Shown here: one piece after another, positions 33,985 to 46,238 of the stretch
How positions within the stretch are numbered: the first letter of the stretch is position 1
Layout: each line of letters opens with the position of its first letter
From: Apoderus coryli
Lineage: Eukaryota; Arthropoda; Insecta; Coleoptera; Attelabidae
Reading direction: 5' to 3'
Assembly: GCA_911728435.2 (NCBI GenBank)
Contig: OU452199.1
Span: forward strand, 3,730,860 to 3,794,859
Length of the DNA: 64,000 bases
Translations under genes and position numbers: made by a program
The notes under the pieces: generated by a model
Told to the model about the DNA's origin: nothing
The model's database searches: none
What the model saw: only the letters and a program-made list of their open reading frames with translations

Positions 33985-35330
33985 TTTATTTATTTATTGT
34001 CATTACATGTCATTACCAAAAAAGGTTTACACAAGTCATATTAAATACTAAAATATTACATAACACAACATAGAAATGTATATAACTTAATCAAAACAGA
34101 AAGTCAGTGCTGAGGAATTCATCAATGGAGTAAAAAGCCTGGTCAATCAAGTAGTTTTAATCTATTTTTGAACATTGCAAGGCTCAGTGTTTTCAAACTA
34201 TCTGGCAAATGATTATAGCATGTGGGACCATAATAATTCACAGAATTTCTGCTTCTACCCAACCTCATATATTCAAGAAGAATGTCATTTTTGTTTCTGG
34301 TATTGTGGTTGTGTCATGCCTTATGTACAGATTGTAATTATTTTTCACATACATAATTGAATTGTAGATATAGAGACACGGGAGTGTAATTATTTTACAT
34401 TCTTTAAATTTAGGTCTGACATCCTCTCTAAACTTTAAATCTGTCATTATTCGAACCACTCGTCTTTGGATTGCGAATACCCGACTAGCATGACAAGAGT
34501 GTCCCCAAATTGACAAAGCATATGAAGCCACACTGTGAAAAAGGCCATAATATGCTGATTTCAAAATATTAAAAGATACTTCACCCTTCAAGCTTCGCAA
34601 CATGAACACAACCTTAGACAACTTGGCAATGGTAACCTCGACATGACCCGCCCAAGTTAGCTTTTGGTCCAAAGTGACACCCAAAAACTTTACCAGACCA
34701 TCAGAAACAGCAACATCCGTCTCACGTAATGTAAATATTTTAGTAGCTGTTTTATTGGCATTCATACAGAGTTTGTTAGCTGCAAACCCGTCAGCAGCCC
34801 TCGACTGTGAATTAATCATACTTGAGGCCAGAACATCACTCGACAGTTCAACATCGACAATAGTTGAATCGTCTGCAAACAATGTCAGGTCAGAGTATGG
34901 CAGATGTAGCGGTAAATCATTAATGAAAATCAAAAACAATAGAGGTCCGAGCACCGAGCCCTATGGGCTTCCACAAGAGCTCAACAAGGGCTGAGAAGAC
35001 TTTGACTCAAACATCGTTACAACATTCCTACCAGTGCGATAGGAACTCAGCAAACGAATCGAATTCGCACTCATACCGTATCGCTCCAGTTTACCCAACA
35101 AGATATCGTGTGAGACGCAATCAAACGCCTTTGTTAAATCAAGAAAAGAAGCCCCCACAAGCCTTCTACTCTCAAAAGCGGTTATAACGCTATTTATAAA
35201 GTTTTCTATAGCTGAAACGGTGTTAAGTTTCGGTCTAAATCCAAATTGTTTCGGAGAAAATAAATTATTTCTTTCAAAATAGTTGACTAATTGTTTATAA
35301 AGTAGGTATCTTTTCAAAAAGCATAATGCT
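33985..35330 (-). pseudogene. 5'-truncated jockey/CR1-type reverse transcriptase
   Basis: Minus-strand non-LTR element. Open pieces 35317-34961 and 34954-34265 are continuous in family order across one frame break. Seen: LFSPKQFGFRPKLNTVSAIE; ASFLDLTKAFDCVSHDIL (first Asp); GSVLGPLLFLIFINDLPL; LTLFADDSTIVD (FADD catalytic block); KFLGVTLDQKLTWAGH; SAYYGLFHSVASYALSIWG; and, in another frame to about 34090, YYGPTCYNHLPDSLKTLSLA. The block after SSC reads GSP(Y)GS where PQG is expected, at the frame break. No endonuclease part. The 3' end is AT-rich near 33985. Confidence 0.87.
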
Positions 35331-36480
35331 AAATATAATACAAACTGATATTATTTTGTGGATCTCTGTCGGTTTCCGAAACTGGACCATATGTAACGTA
35401 TGTATATTTTTGACAGTCCCTCGTATACGTAAATAACATACCAATAATTACGTAAAAGAAATTCATTGCACCTGCCTATGGTTATGAAAGCAGGTAGGTA
35501 TTTTCGTTATTACCTGTATGGTTCAAAAGTATTCCTATCAATATATTTTACTGAAAATTCCACTACCAAATTCCAAAAAAGCCTAATCTAAATAAACAAC
35601 AAGACTATGTCGAAACAAATATAAATAATTTCAGTTCATACAATAATAATTACTAATAAACAGTGCGGTTCAAATCAGATATTATTTTTGTTGCAATATA
35701 AATAAACAGTTGGTTAATAGAAAGTTTTTATTCACTCAAGTTTACTCTGTTCAGTGTGATCTACATAAATCTAGTTGCCAGACAGATTTTTAAAAATAGT
35801 TGTTAACAGCTTGGAAACCTTTACAGTACTTTTCAAATATTTATTTAAAAAGTCCATCCCTATATTATATAAGGTAAGAAAAACCTTCTTATAATCATAA
35901 TATTTAAATGAAGGCATTCCTCGTGAAAATATGTTTGGTAATAAATAGGTACTTTTTAAGTCTGTCATACATTTTAAAAGTTAATTAAGAATATGAGGTA
36001 ATATCTTTAATTTCTAAGAGGTGTTGTTGCTATCTATTGTAACAGGGTTTGTAGTGGATGGCTGTATTAACACAAAACAAATATGTATTTTAACTTTAAA
36101 CAAATAACAATTTTATTGCGGATAAAAAAAATAGACAAAATATAGTTTAGGTAATTTAAATAAACCGAAAAGATATTAGAAAAGTTTGCTTAACAACACA
36201 CGAACACACGCGCTTGCTTCTATCGTCGTAAGTAGTAGCGAATGACGTTTTTTAGAGATGGGTTCGAGAGCAAAACAATGTTCTTAATAGCTGGCTGGCA
36301 TATTACTAGAGATGGCGCGTTACACTATCCAAAAACCAAACAAAATCTTACGTAAACAAATTATCCTAGCATTAGCATACAAATGATCATAACTCGGTAT
36401 GGTTAAAACTAATTGAAAAATGCAAACAGCTTTATACAAATCCATATATGCATCAAAAATGAAAGAAATTAACATAATCT
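35331..36480. other. Unassigned AT-rich stretch
   Basis: Nothing coding recognised. Only short AT-rich open frames. Confidence 0.35.
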
Positions 36481-36489
36481 ATACCCTGC

Positions 36490-38575
36490 AAACATGTTTC
36501 TAAACTTTTGTTAAAGGAATCGAGGGATACATCAAAGTAATCAACTTAACTAATTGGTCACTGTATTTACAAGCCCGAAATAGCGCGGTGCTGTGGCTTC
36601 TAGAGCGAACTCTAGGTATACGAACACGAAACCAAAGATTAATCTACACAATAGATAGTCAGCCCAATGCATTAAAATCAGAACATCTCTAAGTATGCCT
36701 GCCACTACGTGGCGTAGACTAGCGTGTAAAGCATAGAGCAGTATTGTCACAGCCAGAAACCGTTTTGTAGTTTATTAATATCAAAAACAAAACGCAACGT
36801 ATAACAATTATTTAGATCATTTGCAACAGATATGCACCGGCAATGCTGTATTGTCAGAGAGAGAAATTGATGAAATTCTGTATTAATCTGGAGGGGTTAC
36901 GCAGGGAGGGTAGAAAAAAAAACAAGCGAATGTGGTGTGTGTCGTGCTGTTGCCAATTCGTCGGTAAAAGAAACACACAGGGTGATTTATTACAAGTACA
37001 GTATTGAAATAAAAGCCTAATCTCTATGAATTAAATTTAATATAATAATATTTAATCCATGTCATACATGTTTCAAGACTAGACCAGTCCCATGATCAGT
37101 GGCGATCAATCGTTAAATGAAAAGCTTTTAGATAGAAACATACTTTTGACTAAATATTTCACGTAGACAATGTGGCAAAGATGTAACAAGATTGTTGTAG
37201 ATCTTATAATACCTATAATAAAAAAATTATCAGTGCTACCTATATTATATTAGGTATACCTATTATAATAGTCTGTCTCTTCATCAGGTATAAGTTCCAC
37301 TTTATCGGTTTAGGTACTTAAATTTTACTTCTTTTTAATGTTTTATGATCATTGCACAAAAACCAATATTAGGGAGACTGTAAGTTTTTTTTCAATTCGG
37401 CGTTGCAGAATTTGAACCTAATTGTGATAATTGTGTTATTTTACTAGTATAGATATTTTTGAGTAAATTAATTCGGTTATAATCGATGAGTAGAATCTTT
37501 GGAGTAAAATACATTTCACAAAAACCCTGAACCATATTTCTTAATAGATTTAAATTTTCATTAAAAACAGATTAAAAATTCTAATTTTTTACATCCTGCA
37601 TTTCGAAACCGTATTTTTTTAAATAATTATTGTCATGCTGGAAATTTCAAACCTTATTTACTTCAGCAACTTGTAAAAAGCACAGCCTTTTTAATATTAA
37701 CATTTCTTAAAATCGATATTACGCGATAACGATGACTTTCTATCAATATCACAGAAGGATACATTTATTACGTATATAATTTCTTAGAATTGAAACACAC
37801 GCAAAAAATGTGCATAAAAAAGTTAGGGTAGCATTTCACGCCTGTATGCCCCTTTAATTTACCCGCCTCTGAGATTTATTTTTTCATAATGTTAACGACA
37901 AGTTGAATCTGCTGTTTGAGTTTGATCCTTAAAATTGAATCAGGTAATAACCGGAAGTCCTATCTATAACGCCAAATTTCGTTAATTTAAATATAACTTT
38001 TTGATGCATCCTTATATCCGAAATTTAAAATTAAATGACTAAAATAATATTATTTTAGTCATTTAAAATTATTGTCTAAAACATTTAATAAACCAGCCCT
38101 GTATATTTATACTATTATAGTAATTTCTTTTATTTTCGTCCATACACATTAATCTTTGCGTAGATAGGTATACGTATACCATATAATTTTAAACAAAAAA
38201 CACTGCTGCACAGTAGTACATATATGATACCTATAATATAAAAACAAACTCCCACCTCGTAGGGGAAAGTATACTCGTCCTTGTCTAACATTGCCCATAT
38301 GATTATTTTATTTCAACACAATACATATAACGCCATCTACAATTTCCATGGTTGCATGTTTTTCTAATAGATGTAGCTCGTGTCGAGACAGTTTCAATTT
38401 TTGTTTTATTTCCCATATACGCTGACTATCTATTGTGTAGATTAATCTTTGACGAAACCATAGATCTAACCTTGAAAAGAAAGATTTGAGATGCGTCTCT
38501 CGGCCAAACCCGGATCTATATACTGAGTATATGTTCGCACACCCTGTATTAATATTTACCAAAACAGTTCAAGTT
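36490..38575 (-). pseudogene. Jockey ORF2 C-terminal fragment split by a transposon
   Basis: On the minus strand the right flank (about 38570-38452) reads FFSRLDLWFR. The left flank (36632 to about 36490) continues RVRIPRVRSRSHSTALFRAC and KYSDQLVKLITLMYPSIPL, the C-terminal segment of jockey ORF2. The two halves are continuous once the 1.8-kb element 36633-38451 and one copy of its 7-bp duplication are disregarded. This gives a relative age: retroelement first, DNA element later. Confidence 0.65.
36633..38451. mobile_element. Copy A of the CAAAGATTAAT family, 1.82 kb, internally deleted
   Basis: Perfect 30-bp inverted termini beginning CAAAGATTAATCTACACAAT and continuing AGATAGTCAG. The 7-bp target duplication ACGAAAC is at 36626-36632 and 38452-38458. 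The whole element is the reverse complement of the outer parts of copy B (54217-58658): A's left ~700 bp matches B's right part and A's right ~1.1 kb matches B's left part. A lacks about 2 kb of B's interior; the junction in A lies near 37345 (TTTAATG / TTTTATGATC). No transposase ORF. Confidence 0.88.
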
Positions 38576-38580
38576 CTCAT

Positions 38581-38841
38581 TAAAATGCATGTACTCACTA
38601 TCACTTACAAGACGTCGCAGTGGCGTACTGAAGCTTTTAAAGATAGCAACTAAAACGATCCTGATGGTGAGAAATTATTAAATCCGAAACTCTTGCGCCT
38701 ACTTTATTAATTTTCTAGCATAAGTGAGACAATCACATTAGCTTTAAAATGCATGTACTCACTATCACTTACAAGGCGTCGCAGTGGCGTACTGAGGCTT
38801 TTAAGGATACCAACCAAAACGACCTTGATGGTGAATTATTA
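38581..38841 (+). repeat. Direct duplication of a ~100-bp unit
   Basis: Two copies, about 38581-38682 and 38742-38841, share AATGCATGTACTCACTATCA, TCGCAGTGGCGTACTGA and GATGGTGA with roughly 90% identity, separated by about 60 bp. Non-coding; origin unknown. Confidence 0.8.
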
Positions 38842-38996
38842 ATAACTTAAGAAATTACATTCAGCAATTTTTGAAGTAAAAATGTACAGGATGCTCCGTT
38901 TTAGAGATAGGAAAACTTCTTTTATAATGATTTTAGAGCCCGCAAACGTAATTTTTGACATAACACCTTCCAAAACTGTAATAATTAATAATAAAT

Positions 38997-39458
38997 TTAA
39001 CGGTAAGATTTCTGGTACCTGGCTCGAGCACCTGGACCACCGAACTTTTTGGGTTCGCAACGACGTGGATTGGCAACCAATAGAGTCCTATCGTATTGGA
39101 TAAGGATGTCTTTTAACTCCTTTTTGGACGCTTCATCCACATATTTTTGGTAGTATGCTACCAAAGCCTTTGAAATAGCTTGCCTAATAGCGTAAATTTG
39201 AGACACATGACCACCACCATTTACTCTGTTTCTCATATCAACTGCAGCAAATTTATCCTTTCCAAGTAGTAGGATTGGTTCCTGCAATTTGTCTTGCAAC
39301 ATTTTTGGTTCAACTTGGCTGAGAGGTCGGCCATTGACTCGTAAAACATCACGGCCTCTTTTGCAGTATGCTACAGCCGTAGCCGATTTTTGACGTCCGA
39401 AAACTTGGACACAGTGGATTGGCTCCCGTTTGGTCTTTTGCACTTTAGGTTTCTCCAT
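38997..39458 (-). CDS. RpS16: Ribosomal protein S16 (uS9), intronless copy
   Basis: Small-subunit ribosomal protein uS9. Complete 153-residue frame with no stops or shifts: [111 protein letters not shown] and the invariant C-terminal [11 protein letters not shown]. Length and C-terminus match the family (about 146-150 residues). Insect RpS16 genes I know of have introns; this copy has none and sits between transposons, so it is probably a retroposed copy. A clear poly(A) tract or target duplication was not found. Some substitutions, such as [10 protein letters not shown] near the N-terminus, could be normal for the species. Whether it is expressed, or is the sole RpS16 gene, cannot be told here. 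Confidence 0.93.
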   Translation of the reverse strand: MEKPKVQKTKREPIHCVQVFGRQKSATAVAYCKRGRDVLRVNGRPLSQVEPKMLQDKLQEPILLLGKDKFAAVDMRNRVNGGGHVSQIYAIRQAISKALVAYYQKYVDEASKKELKDILIQYDRTLLVANPRRCEPKKFGGPGARARYQKSYR

Positions 39459-39486
39459 GTTGAATACGAAATACAGGGGAATAATA

Positions 39487-41715
39487 CAGGGTAATCCCCT
39501 CTCAATTGGAAAAAAACTTCTGGGACATCATGAGGAACCATAGACAAGCGATAAGAGACTGATGTCCGGAAGTGCATGGTTTTCAAAATACAGGGTGTCA
39601 AAGTTTTTTTCAAAAAACCTTTTTTATTTTTTAATATCTCAAAGAGACTTTAACCGATTTTCTTGAAATTCGCTGGTGATGTAAGCTTAATAAGACGCTC
39701 AGTTAGCACTAATTAAATGTTAATTATGACTTTCAGTGGCGCCCCGGGGGACAGTGTCACGAATAAAAATTACAAAAAAATGTACGCTACTGACTTTTTT
39801 GAAATTTTTATATATTTTTTAGAAAGCTCAGTTAAAAATACAACTTTTTTGTCACTTGATATTTTTTCGTATCTCTCTCCGTTTTCGAGAAAAAATTTTT
39901 ATTAAAAGGTTCATTATTATTAGAAAGAAAAACAAGGAGGCTTTTTTACAAATAATTTATTATTAATAGTGGAGCAAATGCTCAAAGTGTTCTCCATGCA
40001 TTTCGATGCATTTTCTACACCTGTCGAGCCAGGATTAGCGCATCCGAGAAAATACGTCTGGATCGTTCGCGATAAATTCCGCTGCCACCACAACTCTAGC
40101 AACTAGGTCCTCCATTGTCGGCACAGGAGTTGCACAGATCAACCGTTCCATTTCGCCCCAAAGAAAAAAGTCCGGGGGGCCAAGGCAGGCGACCTTGCTG
40201 GCCAAGGGACGGGACCACCTCTACCAATCCACCTGTTGTTGTAGGTTGGGTCGAGGTAACTTCTCACGGTGTGCGCAAGATACGCTGGACAACCATCGTG
40301 TTGGAACCAGGCCTCTCTACTCAACTGGAGGGGTACATCTTCCAGCAGCTCGGGCAGAATATCTCGCAAAAAAACTAGATAGCTATTCCCGTTGAGGTGA
40401 TCAGGTAGAACGTACGGCCCAATCAATAGGTCGCCCAGAAAACCTGCACAAACATTAACACCAAACTTCTGCTGATATCCTCTGATGTGCGTAGCATGGG
40501 GATTTTGTTCGCTCCACTCGTGGTTATTACGAGGATTAAATGTCCCCTCGCGCGAAAATCCTTTTTCATCGCTCGTGAAGATTATACTTAAAAAATCAGC
40601 GTTTTCATCCGCTTGACCGAGCAACCACTCGCAGAACTTGAGCCGCCGAGGAGCGTCGCCAGGCAGTAGATGCTGCACCTTTTGAATTTTAAATGGATGC
40701 AGATCGTGGATTTTCAATACTCGATGGACAGTATTTTTGCTGCAATCAAGTCGCGACGCAATCTGACTAGTGCTAGCGTTGGGCTCATTCTGAATGCGTG
40801 CCATGACTTCATCCTCTGATCAGACACTGCCTTGCAAGTTCTCGAATAGGCTGCAAAGATAACAAAGCCTCTTAGATTGGCTGTAAAACAGAATCGCGCA
40901 AGAAAAAAATACAGAAAGTTGCCATTTCTGCAATACTTACCACGAATGAGCCTGTAGATTTTGATTAATTTTGACAAAAATCTTATGGTTTGGCAATTCA
41001 CGATTTGGGAACCGCTGCCCGTACAGCCGTTGTGCTAACAAAGAATTACCGCGCGCTTCCCCATACAAGAGATGCATATCTGCAAGCTCGGCTAATTCAA
41101 AACGATTCATTTTTGCAATTAGTGTAACGTTTGAAGATAATTAAGTACTTATAAACTGACACTTTTACTAAAGTTTGACATGTTTATGTGTTACCATGAC
41201 AACATTGTTTTATTTTATATATCACTATTTATAATAAATTATTTCTAAAAAAGCCTCCTTGTTTTTCTTTCTAATAATAATGAACCTTTTAATAAAGTTT
41301 TTAATAAAAATTTTTTCTCGAAAACGGCGAGAGATACGAAAAAATATCAAGTGACAAAAAAGTGTATTTTTAACTGAGCTTTCTAAAAAATATATAAAAT
41401 TTTCAAAAAAAGTCAGTAGCGTACATTTTTTTGTCATTTTTATTCGTGACACTGTCCCCCGGGGCGCCACTGGAAAACATAATTAACATTTAATTAGTGC
41501 TAACTGAGCGTCTTATTAAGCTTACATCACCAGCGAATTTCAAGAAAATCGGTTAACGTGTCTTTGAGATATTGATAAAAAAAGGTTTTTTGAAAAAACA
41601 CCCTGTGTTTTGAAAACCATGCACTTCCGGATATCAGTCTCTTATCTCAAACTACTTGTCTATGGTTCTTCAATATGCCCCAGAAGTTTTTTTCCACTTG
41701 AGAGGGGACACCCTG
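39487..41715 (-). mobile_element. Tc1/mariner-superfamily element with ~490-bp TIRs
   Basis: Left arm 39487 to about 39971 and right arm about 41223-41715 are inverted copies with few mismatches. The ends are CAGGGT(A/G) on the left and ACCCTG on the right, with TA on both sides (39485-39486, 41716-41717). The arms include the block GGCGCCCCGGGGGACAGTGT. The interior (about 1.25 kb) encodes a transposase on the minus strand. It starts 28 bp from the RpS16 copy. Confidence 0.88.
39975..41110 (-). pseudogene. Tc1-like (IS630/DDE_3) transposase, broken
   Basis: Minus strand. The N-terminal part from ATG near 41110 reads FELAELADMHLLYGEARGNS and QRFPNRELPNHKIFVKINQN, a helix-turn-helix typical of an abundant insect Tc1-like group. 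A GTAAGT ... TTTGCAG interval (about 40940-40855) may be an intron. The main open piece 40804-40139 has QIASRLDCSKNTVHRVLK, IIFTSDEKGFSREGTFN, NHEWSEQNPHATHIRGYQ, AWFQHDGCPAYLAHTVRSYL and PVPWPARSPALAP. The second catalytic Asp (HDG) is present. The expected Asp of the SPDL motif is Ala, and a frameshift follows (DFFLWGEMERLI lies in another frame). Inactive. Confidence 0.85.
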
Positions 41716-41717
41716 TA

Positions 41718-41895
41718 TGTACGTTGTTCCATTTGAAATAAACAAGTTGACACCTACTTCCGGTATAACCAAAAGTGTCAATAACTTAAAACTATTTTAC
41801 CTCTGCCACATAGTTACACGGCGAAATTTTCAAAATTGTTCTATGTATACTTTTCTATATACAGATCGATTTGGTTCCCGGTAGGACACCCTGTA
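41718..41895. repeat. MITE fragment with CTTCCGG palindrome
   Basis: TACTTCCGGTATAACCAAAAG and TTTCTATATACAGATCGA, ending GGTAGGACACCCTGTAT. The same modules recur at about 48540-48625 and, more diverged, in the arms of the foldback element (about 4004-4180 and its mirror). Non-coding. Confidence 0.65.
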
Positions 41896-42129
41896 TATTA
41901 AAATAATTTCATAATATTGTAAGAATTTAAGTAGGTACTAAGTACATTAAACAAGTTTTTTCGAGATAAATAATATGATCTTGTAAATACAGTGCGTCTA
42001 AAGTTCGCATTTACAAATATTTTTGATGGACTTTTACTCTTAACAACTACTAGCACCAATATAGTCAATACAAAACAGATGATTCGAGAACGGACAAATG
42101 ATAAAAACAAAGCAATCCGGTATCATCAT

Positions 42130-44180
42130 TAAATTTGTTTACGGTGTACCATAGATGTCTATTAAAATTGAGTTCTCGTGTTTTCTGTAATAAGTTCATA
42201 GATTTATTAACTTTAATTGATCTGAGACGTCTTCTTAAGACGTATATTGATCTGAGAGGTCTTGTTAAAAATCAGATAAAGAATGCTTATATCAGTTTTA
42301 TTGTGGAAACGGAGGGAATGATCCTACCAGATTTTGGTCGTTTGTGCACTCTAGGCGTGGTGGCTCAAGAATTCCCGGTCTTATGAGGTATGACGAGCAT
42401 GAATACGATGATCCTCAAGATATTGTATATGTATTTGCCGCATACTTTGACAGCGTTTATATCAATTCAAACAACGACATTCTGCTACCTACTACTGCTT
42501 CCAATTTGCCTAACATTGCATTGCAGAGTAGGTATTACTGAAGATCAAATAATTAAAGCATCTAGACGACTTAAAGACAAGCAGACTGCTAAAGTGGATG
42601 GCATACCAAGTTTTTTTGTAAAAGACTGCATAAATCCACTTCTGTCCCCATTAACTCATATTTTTAACCTAATTATTAAAACTGGTGTCTTTCCAGTAAC
42701 TTGGAAGATCGCGAAGGTTGTTCCTGTTTTGAAAAAGGGTGATTTGTCCAACATTAGTAACTAAAGACCCATCTCCATTTTATGCAATTTTGCAAAATTG
42801 CTCGAAATGATAATTTATAGTGCGGTCTTTGATCAAGTCAAAAATGTAATCACTGTCGATCAGCATGGATTCTTTGCGAAGCGTTCGTGTGTCACAAATC
42901 TTTCGACATTCTCTCAATATATATGTGAGGCATTGGAGATGCAAAAAGCATTTGACCGGATTGATCATAACATCTTGCTATTAAAGCTTGACTACTTTGG
43001 ATTCTCCAGAGATTTATTGACTCTGTTTGAGTCTTACCTGGCTCAAAGGCAACAATTCGTCCAGATTGAGAATGTACGGTTCCAAAGCTTCACACCGACT
43101 TCGGGCGTCCCCCAAGCCTCGAATCTTGGCCCTTTGTTATTCCTTCTATGTGTTAACGATATCGTTGACTCAATTCACTGTCACAAACTTCTTTTTGCTG
43201 ATGATCTGAAAATATTCTGGACCATTGAGGGTGAACGCGACTGTGTGTACCTCCAGTCTTGGCTAAATCTCCTTAGTGACTGGTGTAATAGAAATAGGTT
43301 GGCACTAAACATAAATAAATGTAATGTTATGACGTATACAAGGAAAGAAAATCCAGTCTTGTTCGACTATCAACTCAATGGTATTTCACTGAAGCGCCTG
43401 AACATTTTTCAGGACTTAGGTGTAACTTTCGATTCACGTCTCACATTTGTTCCACATATAGACGGGTTATCGTTGGCATGTTCTAGACTGATGGGATTTA
43501 TTATAAGGAATTGCAAATATTTCAATAATATAAGCACGCTCAAGCTACTGTTCTACTCCTATGTTAGATCTAAGCTGGAATATGGTGCAATTGTATGGCA
43601 GCCCATTTATGATTCCCATAAACGAGCATTGGATTCGGTTCATCGCAGATTCCTAAAATATTTATCGTTTCGAGAGGAGAATATCTATCCTCCCAGAGGG
43701 AGCGTTTACTGTGAGTTATTAGCCAGATGTAAGAGTCCTCTTTAGATCTCTGGAGAGTGGTGTTGTCATTTCGGTTTCTTTACGATTTGTTGCATAACAA
43801 TGTTTATTGTCTGTTGCTTCTATCTAAAATTAACTTTTATACACCCCGTTTATTCAATAGATATAGGCCCACCTTTTACATAGAACCATGTAGAACAAAC
43901 ATATTAACACAATCACCTATCTACTTTATGTGCAGGAATTTCAATAAAGTGTCCCATATCTGTGACATTCTTTGTACTCCTCTACCAACTATCCTAAATT
44001 CATTTTTGAGCTTACCATAAGTCGATGTTTCTTTTCTTATTATTATTGTATTTTTTTTTATGTTTCTATGTGTTTAGGTATTTTAGTTTTAGTTACTTGA
44101 TTAATGTTACTTAGCAATATTTTGATGTTTGCTGTAATTGGGTATTTCCTATAGCAAATAAAGTAGGTATTATTATTAAT
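42130..44180 (+). pseudogene. Jockey-type reverse transcriptase, frameshifted
   Basis: Plus-strand ORF2 remains. 42200-42320: LIDLRRLLKTYIDLRGLVKN, a pre-RT segment. 42390-42764: ASRRLKDKQTAKVDGIPSFF and FPVTWKIAKVVPVLKKGDLS. 42798-43745: VDQHGFFAKRSCVTNLSTF, MQKAFDRIDHNILLLKLDYF, TSGVPQASNLGPLLFLLCVN (Gly of PQGS replaced by Ala), KLLFADDLKIFW (second catalytic block), CNRNRLALNINKCNVMTYTR, VRSKLEYGAIVW. A further C-terminal piece lies at 43757-44020. The tail is TATTATTATTAATAAT near 44170. The first catalytic Asp region has lost several residues before KAFDRIDHN. Dead copy, same lineage as the one at 11.4 kb. Confidence 0.88.
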
Positions 44181-44310
44181 AATAGGTACCTAAATAAAAA
44201 CATCACTAGGAAATTACTCATAGTTGCTTTCAATTGCTTGTACTTTGAATAAATGTCCAATTAAGCAGTCACTCACAATTCAAATCCAAACGTTCAACGA
44301 GAACTAATTC

Positions 44311-45937
44311 CAGAGAACAACTAAGGGAGAGAATATAATCTCAGTCTTGCCGCCTTTGATCTCATTCAGCCTGTGGCCGCCATGTTGAAAGAGTAGAAAA
44401 CAGGGGCGTATTTAAATTTTGATGAAATAATCGTGCAGGTCGGTACTTAAGGTGTTTGAGATGCTTACAGTGAGGATTGAATGCATGGAATACTTTAGGT
44501 ACTGTCGGTAATTATAATAGACAAATCTCCTAACTAGTGGGTTTGCCAGAACTTACTACTTCTAATAATACTATGATAACCTTCAGCAAAAAATCCACTA
44601 CGAATTAAAGAAATATTTTAAACTATTGCGGGGTTAGGCGTGTATATAATTACTGTTATTAAATCTGCATTATTTAAAAGAAGTTTTACGTACAATGCTG
44701 TAAAATACCATAATGATTTTATAGCATATTTCTCAGTGCCACTTTCAGTAAACGGTTTTCGAAAAAAAGTGAAAGATAATTTACACTCACAGTTGATTGA
44801 CTAGGGATGTTTCAACTTTCAGTAGGTAGTTATTAAATTGAATTGTCTAGTTATATGTATGGTTATTTTTTATTTATATTAATAAGTTTTGTTTTTGTCT
44901 TATTCGTAATTTAATTTGATATAAGGGTGTTTCATTAGTTTTAATTAGGGTGTTTTTGTTTGAATAGTTTTTGTAACTAAATAAGAATTTAAATTTTTTG
45001 TAGTTAAGGATATAAATATCATTGTTTTATATTAATACAATTCATATAGGTTAGGTGTTTAGTTTTTATATTGTTTAAGTGGTTAATGTTGAGTAGCGGC
45101 CTTTTTTTTACTCAAAAGAAAAGAACCAGCTAGACTTCGCCATTTAAGATGTATATTTATATATAATCTTAATAAAGCCTATTATTATTATTATATGCAA
45201 TATCTTTACTAAGGCAAATAAGTTTTTTCAAAATTTTGTTTGTGTAGGTACACACATTTTCAAAATTAGTTTGAAATATAACTTCCAAACGGGATGTATA
45301 TAAAACAAAATCAGGATCTGGCATCATTAATCCACCAAAATTACTTAATCCTGTCTTCAAAATGAGCTGCACACAATCTGTAGCTACTCAAATTTTTACT
45401 AGCTCTAAGATCTGCACTGCCCGAACCAACGATCCAAATTACAGCTCTATAAAACATAAAACACGGGGTATTATACCATAAAATACAACTACGCATAATA
45501 TAAGATTACATGAGGAATTCCATTTCAAAAATAAGACAATATACCACGTCACTATAAAAATAAAATACAATAAGTTAATCGGAACAAAACTTACCTTGCT
45601 TGATCTTTTGGAAACGTGAAAAACGATAAGTTACAGTTATAACTCTTGTTCGCACAGCCTTTCGCTGAACACACTACGCCACACTTAGGTTCATTCATGT
45701 TAACGGAAAAACGATAAGAATGTAAATTTCGCAATCACACAATATCTCACTTGCAATCGAAAATCTCAGATTAACGCTACCACTGAATATCCGTTCGCTC
45801 GCTACGCGAAACTAGACTAAATTGCATGTGGCGCCTCTGTCTAAACTCAGCACGTCATCGAATCCCTTTGCGCGAATGAGGTGCGCAAACTAGCCGCGCC
45901 CACCAGACTTTATATTCTCTCCCTTAGTTGTTCTCTG
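44311..45937. mobile_element. TIR element with 28-bp termini and 7-bp TSD
   Basis: Ends CAGAGAACAACTAAGGGAGA (continuing GAATATAA) and its perfect complement. The direct repeat CTAATTC is at 44304-44310 and 45938-45944. 1627 bp, no transposase. The interior contains a retroelement 3' fragment. The 7-bp duplication could be read as 8 bp (CTAATTCC) only if the termini were unequal by one base. Confidence 0.82.
44640..45200 (+). mobile_element. 3' end of a jockey-type retrotransposon inside the TIR element
   Basis: Plus strand: FKRSFTYNAVKYHNDFIAYF then SVPLSVNGFRKKVKDNLHSQ is the ORF2 C-terminal segment. A ~370-bp 3' UTR follows, ending AATAAAGCC and an ATT microsatellite (45175-45195). The upstream part of the element is absent. 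Confidence 0.7.
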
Positions 45938-46238
45938 CTAATTCCTTATTGCATTTCTTGAAAAATGTTTTAAGCAACGTAAAAAATACAAGAGATAAAA
46001 AAGTTGTAGTTTTATTTGATTTATCTCAAAACAATATCGAAATTAAAGTACTGCCAATGGCGTACATTTTTTGACAATAATTTTTATTAAGTTGCCCCCC
46101 TATCGCCACTGGAATTAATAATTTTGATCTAGTTAGGGTCATACTTCTAGCAACCACGCTACCAAATTTCAAATAAATCGGTAAAGAGATAACAAAAGAG
46201 TGTATATAATAATTATGAACCAAACCTATAATTTTTAT

